Positions 16,718 through 26,242 are shown, counted from the first letter of the stretch. The stretch is DNA of 40,187 nt from JASSUD01 sp031963365 (GCA_031963365.1 JASSUF010000004.1:1-40187), one strand, 5' to 3'. Program-made: numbers and translations. The notes: generated by a model from the sequence alone, not told the origin.

Positions 16718-16862
16718 TAGGGCGTGCCCTCGATTGCCCCAAAGGAGAACATATTTGGGGGAGCAAGCGCTGTGACCGGAACTGTACTTGAGTACAGTGA
16801 GGATCTCGAGCACCGCACGACCTCAAAGATGGGCCCTTTGGGGCAATTAAGGGCACGCCCTA
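16718..16862. mobile_element. Family B element, complete (145 bp, MITE-like)
   Basis: Bounded by TA, then GGGCGTGCCCTCGATTGCCC at the left and its near-inverse at the right, then TA. The interior has TTTGGGGGAGCA, a central palindrome ACTGTACTTGAGTACAGT (one mismatch) at 16781-16798, CACCGCACGACCTCAAAGAT and GGGCCC. No ORF fits a transposase. TA flanks and long terminal inverted repeats suggest a non-autonomous element mobilised by a TA-specific transposase (IS630-like, or an IS5 subgroup); this assignment is inference. It lies 2 bp from the stop of the AI-2E family gene and 45 bp before dppD. Confidence 0.88.
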
Positions 16863-16864
16863 TC

Positions 16865-17995
16865 TTATACCCACTTGGCTCGGACTAATTCCCGTTTGAA
16901 GTAAGCATAGTAAATGGGAGCCGCCACCACGCCGGAGATACCAAAGATGGACTCCATTATCAACATGGCTAATAAAAGCTCCCAGGCACGTGCAGCAATG
17001 TGCCCGCCTATGATCCGAGCATTTAAAAAATACTCGAGCTTATGGATAACAATGAGGAAAATTAATGAATAGACCGCTACCGACACGCTGCTGGCTAAAG
17101 AAATCACCGTGATCAGCGTATTCGAAATCAAATTACCTATCACTGGAAGCAAGCCACAGAGGAAAGTCACCAGAATAAGTGTCTTGGTTAAGGGCAAACG
17201 TTCATGAAAAAGCGGCAATATAAATACTAAATACATGCCGGTACAAGCTGTATTAATAAGTGAGATCTTAACCTGAGCAAACACAATACGCTCAAAAGTC
17301 TCACTTAAACCTTGAATACGCAAAATAAGCGCAGAAGCAAGCGGACGATGTCGTACATGACGCGTGAGGCCTACAGCAATCATCGCACCAATAATCATCC
17401 CTAATGCTGCACGCACAATGCCAAGAATGACGTTTTTTCCTCCTTGCTGCAAGGAAGAGACGTGGGCTTTGAGCCAAGTCAGGCCGTGGTCACGTAATTC
17501 TGCTTCTCCGTCGGGCAAATAATCCATTACCCAGTCAGGAACCTGTGCACGCGCTTTATCTACAACCTGCATAAGCTGGTCTAGCAGGTTTTGCACACTC
17601 ATCGTACTGTGCTGAAACTGGGATATTCCTGCTATGACAGCCGTCGCTACTACGCCTGTAATGATTGCCGCTAAAAAAGCTACCGCAGCCAAACGCGCGC
17701 GCGGCCCAGGCATTCTCTGTTCCAATGCGGGCGCTAACTTTTGAACTAATTGAAACACTAGCAAGCCAGCTAATAGACTACCTAATAGCTTAAAAGGCAG
17801 TGCCAATCCCAAAAATAGCACCACCAACACATAGCTCACCAGGTCCACTTTATCAATTTCAGCTCCTTTGCGCGCAGAAGGTCGGCCGACATACACACAG
17901 CCTGCAGCGGTTTGTATACGCTGCAATTGACGGGGCTTTACTGTTTTCTTTCTACTATGTGCTCTACTGCTTCCGTTCATTCTGCTCTCACGCAT
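16865..17995 (-). CDS. AI-2E family transporter (PerM/YdiK-like membrane protein)
   Basis: A 376-residue integral membrane protein of the AI-2E/UPF0118 family. About seven hydrophobic segments are visible: two close together near residues 53-90, one near 105-130, then a soluble stretch with MDYLPDGEAEL, and the C-terminal block with ILVTFLCGLLPVIGNLISN and the family end GVVAAPIYYAYFKREL. Substrates in this family vary (AI-2 export, ions), so the transported species is unknown. A basic N-terminal tail of about 45 residues precedes the first span. An in-frame ATG at 17980 with GAGAG just upstream is an alternative start. The stop follows a family B element directly. Confidence 0.85.
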   Translation of the reverse strand: MRESRMNGSSRAHSRKKTVKPRQLQRIQTAAGCVYVGRPSARKGAEIDKVDLVSYVLVVLFLGLALPFKLLGSLLAGLLVFQLVQKLAPALEQRMPGPRARLAAVAFLAAIITGVVATAVIAGISQFQHSTMSVQNLLDQLMQVVDKARAQVPDWVMDYLPDGEAELRDHGLTWLKAHVSSLQQGGKNVILGIVRAALGMIIGAMIAVGLTRHVRHRPLASALILRIQGLSETFERIVFAQVKISLINTACTGMYLVFILPLFHERLPLTKTLILVTFLCGLLPVIGNLISNTLITVISLASSVSVAVYSLIFLIVIHKLEYFLNARIIGGHIAARAWELLLAMLIMESIFGISGVVAAPIYYAYFKRELVRAKWV

Positions 17996-18097
17996 GTGCC
18001 ATCCCTATGTTGAATGTATTGTCGCCAATACAGTGCACATCAGAAACGGGCAATCCACCAGAAAATAAGGAAGATATTCCGAACCATATACGAGTTT

Positions 18098-18227
18098 GTA
18101 GGTTGGGGTGACGAAGGAACCCCAACATGCACGCCAACAACTCCTAATCATCGCTTCTAACATGCATATGCAGGTTTTAAAAGGACAATGGTCATCATAT
18201 TGGGGTTCGTACCTCACCACCAACCTA
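18098..18227 (+). repeat. Family A element, complete, supplying the uvrA stop
   Basis: Starts GTAGGTTGGGGTGACGAAGG and ends GGGGTTCGTACCTCACC plus ACCAACCTAA. The left arm is a perfect hairpin, GTTGGGGT and ACCCCAAC around a 9-nt loop. The centre matches the 7632 copy (AACATGCATATGCAGG, TTTTAAAAGGACAATGG). The outermost TAG on the minus strand is the stop codon of uvrA. The remaining 17996-18097 shows nothing I can name. Confidence 0.9.
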
Positions 18228-21098
18228 ATCCAACTTCAAATACTTGGCTGTAAAGCTTTTCTCTACATTTTTTATATCTTCAGGGGTACCTTGCGCAATG
18301 ATCTCTCCTCCACCAGATCCACCTTCTGGACCTAAATCAATGATCCAATCCGCTGTTTTGATAACGTCCAAATTGTGCTCGATAACCACCACGGTATTGC
18401 CCTGATCACGCAGCTGACCGATAACATCTAGCAACAGTGCTATATCGCGAAAATGTAAGCCTGTAGTAGGTTCATCCAAAATATAAATCGTACGGCCCGT
18501 ATCGCGCTTAGAAAGCTCAAGCGACAGTTTTACACGCTGCGCCTCTCCGCCAGAAAGCGTAGTAGCAGACTGACCCAAGCACACATACCCCAAACCTACA
18601 TTGAGTAGGGTTTTGAGTTTTCTGGCAATAACCGGTACCGCCTGGAAAAAAGTGTAGGCCTGCTCAATAGTGAGATTCAAAATCTCACTAATATTTTTAC
18701 CCTTGTATTGAATATCGAGCGTCTCACGGTTGTAACGCTTGCCCTGACATACGTCACAAGGTACATACACATCTGGTAGAAAATGCATTTCTACCTTCAG
18801 CATTCCATCGCCCTGGCAAGTTTCACAACGTCCACCTTTGACATTGAACGAGAAACGACCAATGTCATAACCGCGCTCTTTGGCCGCAGGTACCCCGGCA
18901 AAAAGTTCCCGAATGGGAGTGAAAAGCCCTGTATACGTAGCCGGATTAGAACGAGGAGTGCGGCCGATAGGAGACTGGTCTACATTGATAATTTTATCGA
19001 TGTGTTCCATACCCGTCAGACTCTCATACGGCGCCGGATGCGTTGAAGAGCCATACAAGCGCTGGGCAAGGGCGCGATAGAGTGTGTCATTGATGAGTGT
19101 GGATTTTCCAGAACCAGATACCCCTGTCACGCAGGTCAAAAGCCCGAGCGGAAGGCGGAGGGTTACATCTTGTAAATTGTTCCCTGAGGCCTTGGTGATT
19201 TCTATGAAATGTTCACCTAGAGGCCGCCTTTTTTCTGGTACAGCAATACTTTCCCGACCGGCCAAATAAGCCCCTGTCAGCGAAGCGGGATCTGCCTCAA
19301 TTTCTGCCGGCGTACCCTGGGCAACCACCTCGCCTCCATGCACGCCCGCACCAGGTCCCATATCAATAATATGATCTGACGCTCGCATCATGTCTTCATC
19401 ATGCTCTACGACAATGACTGAGTTACCCAAATCACGAAGATGTTTAAGTGTTTTGATCAAGCGATCATTGTCACGCTGATGCAATCCAATAGAGGGCTCA
19501 TCCAATACATACATCACCCCCGTCAAGCCTGAGCCAATTTGTGACGCAAGACGAATACGTTGCGCCTCACCACCAGAAAGCGTATCGGCACTGCGCTCCA
19601 AAGATAAATATCCCAGGCCCACATCATTGAGAAACGTTAAGCGTGCTGTAATTTCACGAATCACGCGCTCAGCAATTTCATGCTTGGATCCACTCAGCGT
19701 CAACGTAGAAAAGTGTGCCAACGCTGCATGCAAGGGTTCCCGGCTAATTTCGTAAATGGGGCGTGCTCGGTCGCCTTCTCCCACTTTGACATAGCGGGCT
19801 TCGCGGCGCAGGCGCGTTCCGGCGCAGGCCGAACATCCTTTTTGGCTTTGATACGTAGCCAATTCCTCTCGCACCGTTTGCTCGCGCGTCTCACGATAAC
19901 GCCGTTCAAAATTAGGAATAACCCCTTCAAACGGTGCTTCACGAACCGTTTGCTTGCCCTCTGAATTACGATGAGAAAAAGCAATATTCTGCTTTCCTGA
20001 ACCAAAAAGAATAATCTCCTGAATGGCTGTGGGGATATCCTCAAACGCGGTATCTAGATCAAAAGCGTAGTGTGCACTCAAATCTTTCAACATTTGGAAG
20101 TAGAAAGGATTACGCGCATCCCACCCTTTAATCGCGCCAGATACCAAAGAAAGCGAGGGGTGCGCCACGATGCGATCTGGGTCAAAAACCACTACTTGTC
20201 CCAAACCATCGCACTGTGGACACGCTCCTATTGGGTTATTAAATGAAAATAGTCGCGGTTCGAGCTCTGACAATACATAAGAGCAATGCGGGCAAGAAAG
20301 CTTTGCACTAAAAGCTTGCTCACGACCTGTTTCCATTTCGAGTACCAGGGCTCTACCTTCTGCAAGTCGAAGCGCCATTTCAAAAGATTCAGCCAAACGT
20401 TGCCGACTTTCCTCACGGACTTTGAGGCGATCCACCACCACATCGATGGTGTGCTTCTCATTTTTTTTGAGTTTTGGGAGTTCGTGGGCTTCATAGATAC
20501 GCCCTTTTTCTACAGATCCCGCGCCCTCTTGATCCTCCTTACCGCCACGCCCGCCCGAAGCAATACGAAAACGTACAAACCCTTGCGCTTGCATCGATTG
20601 AAAAAGCTCAACATGTTCGCCCTTACGATTTGCAACCACGGGAGCTAATATCATAAGACGCGTATCTTCAGGCAGCTTCAACACGTTGTCGACCATTTGC
20701 GACACACTTAATGCCGTCAGTGGCTGATCATGATCAGGACAATAGGGCGTGCCTACGCGCGCATAGAGCAGCCGCAGATAGTCATGAATCTCGGTTATCG
20801 TCCCAACCGTTGAACGCGGATTGTGTGAACTGGCTTTTTGCTCGATCGAAATAGCAGGAGATAAGCCCTCGATCAGATCTACATCCGGCTTTTCCATTAA
20901 TTGCAAAAACTGCCGGGCATAGGCAGAAAGGCTTTCCACGTAGCGGCGCTGACCTTCCGCATACAAAGTATCAAAGGCCAACGAAGATTTACCTGAGCCA
21001 GACAAACCCGTCACCACCACCAAGCGATGGCGAGGCAAGTCGAGATTAATATTCTTCAGATTGTGGGTTCTAGCCCCGCGAATGCGGATAACATCCAT
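18225..21098 (-). CDS. uvrA: Excinuclease ABC subunit A
   Basis: A 957-residue UvrA, the damage-recognition ATPase of nucleotide excision repair that loads UvrB. Two ABC modules are intact: Walker A GLSGSGKSSLAFDTLYAEG at residue 31, signature DTLSGGEAQRIRLASQ, second Walker A GVSGSGKSTLIN, second signature TTLSGGEAQRVKLSLE, Walker B YILDEPTTGLH. Zinc-binding cysteines appear as CPHC...CPQC and CETCQGDG...CDVC. Length matches the family. The ATG at 21098 faces the MFS gene with a 65-bp shared promoter region. The stop codon lies in the first bases of a family A repeat, immediately after KYLKLD. Confidence 0.97.
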   Translation of the reverse strand: MDVIRIRGARTHNLKNINLDLPRHRLVVVTGLSGSGKSSLAFDTLYAEGQRRYVESLSAYARQFLQLMEKPDVDLIEGLSPAISIEQKASSHNPRSTVGTITEIHDYLRLLYARVGTPYCPDHDQPLTALSVSQMVDNVLKLPEDTRLMILAPVVANRKGEHVELFQSMQAQGFVRFRIASGGRGGKEDQEGAGSVEKGRIYEAHELPKLKKNEKHTIDVVVDRLKVREESRQRLAESFEMALRLAEGRALVLEMETGREQAFSAKLSCPHCSYVLSELEPRLFSFNNPIGACPQCDGLGQVVVFDPDRIVAHPSLSLVSGAIKGWDARNPFYFQMLKDLSAHYAFDLDTAFEDIPTAIQEIILFGSGKQNIAFSHRNSEGKQTVREAPFEGVIPNFERRYRETREQTVREELATYQSQKGCSACAGTRLRREARYVKVGEGDRARPIYEISREPLHAALAHFSTLTLSGSKHEIAERVIREITARLTFLNDVGLGYLSLERSADTLSGGEAQRIRLASQIGSGLTGVMYVLDEPSIGLHQRDNDRLIKTLKHLRDLGNSVIVVEHDEDMMRASDHIIDMGPGAGVHGGEVVAQGTPAEIEADPASLTGAYLAGRESIAVPEKRRPLGEHFIEITKASGNNLQDVTLRLPLGLLTCVTGVSGSGKSTLINDTLYRALAQRLYGSSTHPAPYESLTGMEHIDKIINVDQSPIGRTPRSNPATYTGLFTPIRELFAGVPAAKERGYDIGRFSFNVKGGRCETCQGDGMLKVEMHFLPDVYVPCDVCQGKRYNRETLDIQYKGKNISEILNLTIEQAYTFFQAVPVIARKLKTLLNVGLGYVCLGQSATTLSGGEAQRVKLSLELSKRDTGRTIYILDEPTTGLHFRDIALLLDVIGQLRDQGNTVVVIEHNLDVIKTADWIIDLGPEGGSGGGEIIAQGTPEDIKNVEKSFTAKYLKLD

Positions 21099-21163
21099 AA
21101 TAGTTGAGCGACCGAGGGGTGAAAATCAAACCTGATACTATAGCGGCTTTTCGATTCAGATTC

Positions 21164-22354
21164 ATGAATGGCCAGGAACTTCGTGCAACACTAGGGCTCG
21201 CCACGGTTTTTGCTTGCCGTATGCTAGGCCTTTTTATGCTCATGCCGCTGCTCGCGGTATATGCAAAAAGCCTGCCAGGAGGCAATCAAATAGCGTTAGT
21301 AGGCTTAGTTTTAGGCTTATATGGCCTCACCCAGGCCCTTTTCTATATTCCATATGGCTGGCTCTCTGACCGCTTGGGGCGCAAGCCTGTCATTTTATTT
21401 GGGCTTTTGGTTTTTGCGCTGGGAAGCATCATTGCAGGGTGTGCAACCACACTACTTTGGGTAGGCATTGGCCGTGCTCTACAAGGTGCAGGCGCTATTT
21501 CCTCCGTAGTTATGGCACTTCTAGCCGATCTAACATCCGATAAAAATCGCACTAAAGCTATGGCGATCGTGGGCAGTAGCATCGGGCTCTCTTTTGCAAT
21601 TGCCTTAGTATTGGCGCCACTCGCATTTGAATGGATAGGAATACAAGGCATTTTCTTCGCCATGGCGGGCACTGCAGCGCTCTCCATTTCGATCATCGTA
21701 TGGGGTCTACCCACTCCTCAACCCGCTCATACTTCCTTATCTACCCCTGCAACAGCCACAAAACAAAGTTTTCTAAACATTCTTGTGAATCCTGCCCTTG
21801 CGCGGCTCAACTTGGGTGTCTTTATTCTGCATGCTAGCCAAGTTGCTTTATTTATGACGGTGCCTGCCTACCTAGTCGACCATACAGGCTTACCACTAGG
21901 CGAGCATTGGAAGGTCTATTTACCGGTAATGGCCCTCTCTTTCATAGCTATGCTCCCCCTTTTGATCATCGCGGAAAAATACCGGAAAATTCGCCTCGCT
22001 TTTCTTTTAGCTATTGGGTGCTTATTAATTAGCCATTGGCTATTGGTAAGGTTTACACCGACTCTTACCTTGAGCATCATTGCACTTTGGATCTATTTCA
22101 CAGGATTTAATGTGCTGGAGGCCATGCAACCTTCCCAAGTTTCTAAAACTGCCCCCCAAGCACAGCGAGGCGCAGCACTGGGCGTATACAACACCACACA
22201 GGCCTTAGGCTATTTTGTGGGAGGTGCAGGAGGGGGGCTGGTTTTATCGCATTACGGAGTCACTTCTTTATTTTTAACAGGCTCCGCACTACTTATTTTC
22301 TGGGCGTTCTTACTCAGTGTAGACTCCGCTCAAAAGCGCTTTAAAAAAGCATAA
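21164..22354 (+). CDS. MFS transporter
   Basis: About 396 residues from the ATG at 21164, with around 12 hydrophobic segments. The MFS motif A GWLSDRLGRKPVI is clear near residue 70, and the N-terminal ELRATLGLATVFACRMLGLF matches the YajR/efflux-type MFS gene that sits between uvrA and ssb in Burkholderia. Substrate unknown. The frame is open upstream to a TTG at 21104, but that extension is charged and overlaps the uvrA promoter region. The C-terminus ends about ten residues after the last membrane span. A family C repeat lies between this gene and ssb. Confidence 0.87.
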   Translation: MNGQELRATLGLATVFACRMLGLFMLMPLLAVYAKSLPGGNQIALVGLVLGLYGLTQALFYIPYGWLSDRLGRKPVILFGLLVFALGSIIAGCATTLLWVGIGRALQGAGAISSVVMALLADLTSDKNRTKAMAIVGSSIGLSFAIALVLAPLAFEWIGIQGIFFAMAGTAALSISIIVWGLPTPQPAHTSLSTPATATKQSFLNILVNPALARLNLGVFILHASQVALFMTVPAYLVDHTGLPLGEHWKVYLPVMALSFIAMLPLLIIAEKYRKIRLAFLLAIGCLLISHWLLVRFTPTLTLSIIALWIYFTGFNVLEAMQPSQVSKTAPQAQRGAALGVYNTTQALGYFVGGAGGGLVLSHYGVTSLFLTGSALLIFWAFLLSVDSAQKRFKKA

Positions 22355-22359
22355 TTACG

Positions 22360-22385
22360 GATGTTACGCAGGCATTTAAGAAGAC
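22360..22385 (+). repeat. Family C motif between the MFS gene and ssb
   Basis: GATGTTACGCAGGCATTTAA, a variant of the motif seen at 1197, 27133, 27766 and 37020. GCAGG and CCTGC at its end could form a small hairpin. It occupies the space where the ssb promoter would be. Confidence 0.7.
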
Positions 22386-22420
22386 CTGCATATCATCATT
22401 TGAATTCATTGGAGAAAAAA

Positions 22421-22930
22421 ATGGCATCGGTTAATAAAGTCATCTTGCTAGGTAATTTAGGCGCAGATCCTGAAATTAGATATTTGCCAAGCGGTGACGC
22501 CGTCGCATCCATTCGGCTTGCCACCACCTCCCGCTCAAAAGACAAAAGCTCGGGTGAAATGCGTGAATTTACAGAATGGCATCGCGTCTCCTTTTTTGGT
22601 CGGCTTGCAGAAATCGTAGGCGAGTACCTTAAAAAAGGGTCTTCTGTATATGTAGAAGGCCAAATCCGTACTCGTAAGTGGCAAGACCAAAGCGGTCAAG
22701 ATCGTTATTCCACAGACATCGTGGCAGACAGCATGCAAATGCTAGGTTCACGTAGCAGTGGCGGCGGCCACTCACCCAGCGAAGGAGGGTATGCACAAGA
22801 CAATCAACAGGGTGCCCCTCGCGCGAACAACACACGCTCCACTTATGCACCAGCAGCAGACAGAGCCCCTAACCCAACCTCTGCTCCGGGTGGTGGATTT
22901 GATGATATGGAAGATGACGTTCCTTTTTAA
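22421..22930 (+). CDS. ssb: Single-stranded DNA-binding protein
   Basis: A 169-residue SSB. The OB-fold begins at MASVNKVILLGNLGADPEIR, with FTEWHRVSFFGRLAEIVGEY and VYVEGQIRTRKW typical of the family. It is followed by a Gly/Ser/Asn-rich linker and the acidic tip DDMEDDVPF that recruits repair and replication proteins. The start at 22421 is chosen because GGAG lies just upstream; the 20 extra codons back to 22361 are repeat sequence. It follows uvrA and the MFS gene as in Burkholderia. Confidence 0.96.
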   Translation: MASVNKVILLGNLGADPEIRYLPSGDAVASIRLATTSRSKDKSSGEMREFTEWHRVSFFGRLAEIVGEYLKKGSSVYVEGQIRTRKWQDQSGQDRYSTDIVADSMQMLGSRSSGGGHSPSEGGYAQDNQQGAPRANNTRSTYAPAADRAPNPTSAPGGGFDDMEDDVPF

Positions 22931-22974
22931 TTGGGTAAGCCCGCATCTCTATTGGTTCTTCAAAAGATTTTTTT

Positions 22975-23805
22975 ATGTCCCGTCTGCAAAAAACTTTTGC
23001 CGCGCTAGCCCTACAAAACCGCTGTGCATTGATTCCGTTCATCACAGCAGGTGACCCTAAGGTTGGCGATACGGTATCTGCATTACATACGCTAGTGGCT
23101 GCCGGAGCAGACGTGCTCGAACTAGGCGTGCCCTTTTCAGATCCAATGGCCGATGGACCTGTTATTCAGCGCGCTTCTGAGCGTGCTCTGGCAAATGGCA
23201 TGACCCTCAAGGGCGTATTAGATACGGTGCGGGTTTTTCGCCAACAAGATCAAACCACTCCCATCGTGCTAATGGGGTATGCCAACCCCATTGAACGTAT
23301 GGGGCTAGAGATATTTGCAAAAGAAGCACAGGCAGCGGGCGTGGACGGAGTACTTACCGTTGATTACCCTCCTGAAGAAGCAGGCCCTCTAGTAGAAGCA
23401 CTACAACGCTTCGCACTAGATCCAATCGTATTAATAGCCCCGGCGTCCACCCCTCTACGCATCCAACACCTTGCAAAATGGGCCAGCGGTTATGCGTATT
23501 ATGTAGCGCTCAAAGGAGTAACCGGTGCAGCGCATTTAGAAGTGGACGCTGTTGCACAAAAGATTGCACTTATCAAAGCCCAACTCCCCATACCAGTTGC
23601 CGTAGGTTTTGGTATTCGAGATGCGCAAAGCGCGCAAGCAGTTGCTCGGCATGCTGAAGCAGTAGTAATCGGAAGCGCCATAATTCAACTGCTTGAAGAG
23701 ACAAAACCTGAAAATATTCAGCCCACCTTGATGCAATTTATTGCTGAAATACGTGGTGCAATAGATGCTGTAAGAAACCTGTCACAAAACCAAGGATTTT
23801 TTTAA
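22975..23805 (+). CDS. trpA: Tryptophan synthase alpha chain
   Basis: A 276-residue TrpA, which cleaves indole-3-glycerol phosphate to indole and glyceraldehyde 3-phosphate and passes indole to TrpB. The catalytic Glu49 and Asp60 are present in LELGVPFSDPMADGPVIQ, with VLMGYANPI and the phosphate-binding VGFGIRDAQSA. Length is normal. It is followed by accD with a one-base overlap (TAATG). In Burkholderia trpF and trpB precede it; here ssb does, so trpA is separated from its partner gene. Whether trpB exists elsewhere cannot be seen. Confidence 0.96.
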   Translation: MSRLQKTFAALALQNRCALIPFITAGDPKVGDTVSALHTLVAAGADVLELGVPFSDPMADGPVIQRASERALANGMTLKGVLDTVRVFRQQDQTTPIVLMGYANPIERMGLEIFAKEAQAAGVDGVLTVDYPPEEAGPLVEALQRFALDPIVLIAPASTPLRIQHLAKWASGYAYYVALKGVTGAAHLEVDAVAQKIALIKAQLPIPVAVGFGIRDAQSAQAVARHAEAVVIGSAIIQLLEETKPENIQPTLMQFIAEIRGAIDAVRNLSQNQGFF

Positions 23806-24713
23806 TGAGTTGGCTTGAGAAATTACTCCCCCCGAAAATAAAACCCTCCGATCCAGCCAATCGGAAAAGCATGCCAGAAGGTTTATGGATTAAATGTTCT
23901 GCCTGCGAAGCAGTGCTGTATCGCAGCGATGTAGAGAGCAATCTACACGTATGCCCAAAATGCGAACACCATATGCGCATCAACGCCAGAGAACGCTTAA
24001 ATCGCTTGCTTGATGCAGAAGGTCGATATGAGTTAGGCCAAGAAATATTACCGCTCGATCCATTGAAATTTAAAGATAGCCGTAAATACACCGATCGCCT
24101 TAAAGAGGCCAGAAACCAAAGCAATGAAACCGATGCCCTCATCGTAATGGGAGGCACCATCCATACGCTACCCGTTATAGTTGCCTGCTTCGATTTTTCA
24201 TTTATGGCCGGCTCTATGGGTTCGGTCGTAGGTGAACGCTGGGTGCGTGGCGCGAAAGCGGCGCTAAGCGAGCGCCTGCCTTTCATCTGCATTAGCGCCT
24301 CTGGAGGCGCACGTATGCAAGAGAGTCTGCTCTCTCTGATGCAAATGGCCAAAACTACAGCGATGCTTACCCAACTCTCCGAAGCGGGTTTGCCTTTTAT
24401 TTCTATTCTGACCGATCCCACAATGGGAGGCGTATCCGCAAGTTTTGCTTTCTTAGGCGACGTGGTTATTGCTGAACCCAAAGCATTAATCGGCTTTGCA
24501 GGCCCTAGAGTTATCGAGCAAACTGTACGTGAAATGCTCCCTCCGGGCTTTCAGCGCGCCGAATTTTTGCTAGAAAAAGGAGCCATCGATCGCATCGTCG
24601 ACCGCCGCCATTTACGCAAAGAGCTAGCCCATTTAATCGCCATACTCACTCGCCAGCCGGTGGAAGCTATGGGTGCAGAAGGCCTACCTCAAGTTGGACA
24701 AACACAGGTCTAG
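23805..24713 (+). CDS. accD: Acetyl-CoA carboxylase carboxyltransferase subunit beta
   Basis: A 302-residue AccD, the beta half of the carboxyltransferase that makes malonyl-CoA for fatty acid synthesis. A four-Cys zinc ribbon (Cys31, Cys34, Cys50, Cys53) is visible at the N-terminus. The crotonase-fold core has FMAGSMGSVVGE, SGGARMQESLLSLMQM and PTMGGVSASFAFLGD. Its start shares a base with the trpA stop, so translation is likely coupled. Length and context are typical. Confidence 0.97.
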   Translation: MSWLEKLLPPKIKPSDPANRKSMPEGLWIKCSACEAVLYRSDVESNLHVCPKCEHHMRINARERLNRLLDAEGRYELGQEILPLDPLKFKDSRKYTDRLKEARNQSNETDALIVMGGTIHTLPVIVACFDFSFMAGSMGSVVGERWVRGAKAALSERLPFICISASGGARMQESLLSLMQMAKTTAMLTQLSEAGLPFISILTDPTMGGVSASFAFLGDVVIAEPKALIGFAGPRVIEQTVREMLPPGFQRAEFLLEKGAIDRIVDRRHLRKELAHLIAILTRQPVEAMGAEGLPQVGQTQV

Positions 24714-24752
24714 ACTCACCATACCCAGATTCTCTTTTCGTCTCCCTACCTT

Positions 24753-26135
24753 ATGGCCTCTTTTCCTACTGTATCCGCTTGGCTAACCCATCTCGAAACG
24801 GCCCATCCCGTGGGCATCGACATGGGTTTAGCCCGTATCACTGCTGTTAAAGAGGCGATGGAGCTGAAATTAAGCTGCCCCGTACTAACTGTAGGAGGCA
24901 CAAATGGGAAAGGGTCGACTTGCGTCTTACTCGAAGCTATTTTGCTGCATGCAGGCTATCGCGTGGCATGCCATACCTCCCCTCACCTACTCCGCTTTAA
25001 TGAACGAGTTCGCATACAGGGGGAAGAAGTATCGGATGAAGTGTTGTTACCGCATTTTGAAGCGGTTGAACAAGCGCGTTTAAGTCTGCCTCAACCGGTA
25101 TCGTTAACGTATTTTGAATTTACAACACTAGTTATTCTTCGATGTTTTGCAGCGCATGACGTAGAGGCCGTCATCCTTGAAGTAGGCTTGGGCGGGCGCT
25201 TAGATGCTATGAATGTGATCGATACGGACTGCGCAATCATTACCAGTATTGATATAGATCACACCGCGTATCTAGGCGATACACGAGAGAAAATTGCTTT
25301 TGAAAAAGCTGGCATTTTTCGGCCAGGTAAACCAGCCATTTGCGCAGACCCATTTCCCCCTGAAACCTTGATCCATCACGCACAACAAATCGGTGCAGAC
25401 CTGTGGCGGGTGGGGCATGATTTTCGGTACACCACGCAAGCAAAGCACGTAGAAGGAAAACCTGTGCCTGATGCACTCGCGCTACCGTTACAGTGGAGCT
25501 ATCAGGGTCGAAAACGTTCCTGGCCCGCATTGGCCTACCCTGCTTTGCGGGGCGTTAATCAATTACTCAATGCAAGTGCTGCGTTAGCGGCCCTTGAAGC
25601 TATGCATAGCATATTGCCTGTTTCTGCTCAGGCAGTACGCTCTGGCCTAGCGAGCGCAAGCCTACCGGGGCGTTTTCAGGTGCTGGCCGGGCAGCCTACT
25701 GTTGTCTTAGATGTAGCTCATAATCCACACGCCGCAGCGGTGCTCAAGCACAATCTGGATAGCATGGGATTTTTCCCCTACACCTATGCCGTCTTCGGCA
25801 CTATGCAGGATAAAGATATCGAAGGCATAGTGCAGACACTTGGAAGCACGATAGATCACTGGTGTGTAACAGACCTTCCCCTGCCCCGTGCAGCCTCTGC
25901 GCAGTATTTGCAAAACATAGTAGAACGCTTATGCTCACCAGTGGAAAACCCTTCCTCCTCCTCTCCAAATCGCTCTTCCAAGCACAAATCTCAAGAAGAG
26001 CACAGCATTCGTAGTTTCAGCACGCCTCAAAAAGCCTATCAAGATGCGCGAAGTCGGGCCGCTACGAATGATAGAATCGTGGTCTTTGGCTCATTTTATA
26101 CGGTTGCAGGGGTATGGTCTTCCATAAAAGACTAA
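24753..26135 (+). CDS. folC: Bifunctional folylpolyglutamate synthase/dihydrofolate synthase
   Basis: A 460-residue FolC that adds glutamate to dihydropteroate and to folates with ATP. The Mur-ligase P-loop TVGGTNGKGST lies at residues 46-56, followed by SPHLLRFNERVRI, EVGLGGRLDAMN, the C-terminal-domain motifs LPGRFQVL and DVAHNPHAA, and a final VVFGSFYTVAGV. A Ser-rich insertion near residues 395-415 is longer than usual. It sits between accD and the SPOR gene in the normal betaproteobacterial order. Confidence 0.95.
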   Translation: MASFPTVSAWLTHLETAHPVGIDMGLARITAVKEAMELKLSCPVLTVGGTNGKGSTCVLLEAILLHAGYRVACHTSPHLLRFNERVRIQGEEVSDEVLLPHFEAVEQARLSLPQPVSLTYFEFTTLVILRCFAAHDVEAVILEVGLGGRLDAMNVIDTDCAIITSIDIDHTAYLGDTREKIAFEKAGIFRPGKPAICADPFPPETLIHHAQQIGADLWRVGHDFRYTTQAKHVEGKPVPDALALPLQWSYQGRKRSWPALAYPALRGVNQLLNASAALAALEAMHSILPVSAQAVRSGLASASLPGRFQVLAGQPTVVLDVAHNPHAAAVLKHNLDSMGFFPYTYAVFGTMQDKDIEGIVQTLGSTIDHWCVTDLPLPRAASAQYLQNIVERLCSPVENPSSSSPNRSSKHKSQEEHSIRSFSTPQKAYQDARSRAATNDRIVVFGSFYTVAGVWSSIKD

Positions 26136-26190
26136 GAACCTGCCACTCATTTTGTGAACAGCGGATGCGCTTTCTCTGCGCTATACCTGG

Positions 26191-26242
26191 CACCGCACGA
26201 CCTCAACGATGGGCCCTTTGGGGTAATTGAGGACATGCCCTA
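26191..26242. repeat. Family B right half
   Basis: CACCGCACGACCTCAACGAT, the GGGCCC block, and AATTGAGGACATGCCCTA match the right half of the complete elements at 16718 and 39639. The left half is missing. It lies between folC and the SPOR gene, in what would be the latter's promoter region. Confidence 0.82.

Noticed and set aside
21099..21163. SOS box between uvrA and the MFS gene
   Set aside because: uvrA is often LexA-controlled, but I see no CTGT-N8-ACAG in this interval.
23738..24481. 247-residue minus-strand ORF opposite trpA/accD
   Set aside because: Antisense shadow of the well-conserved accD frame, with no recognisable domain.
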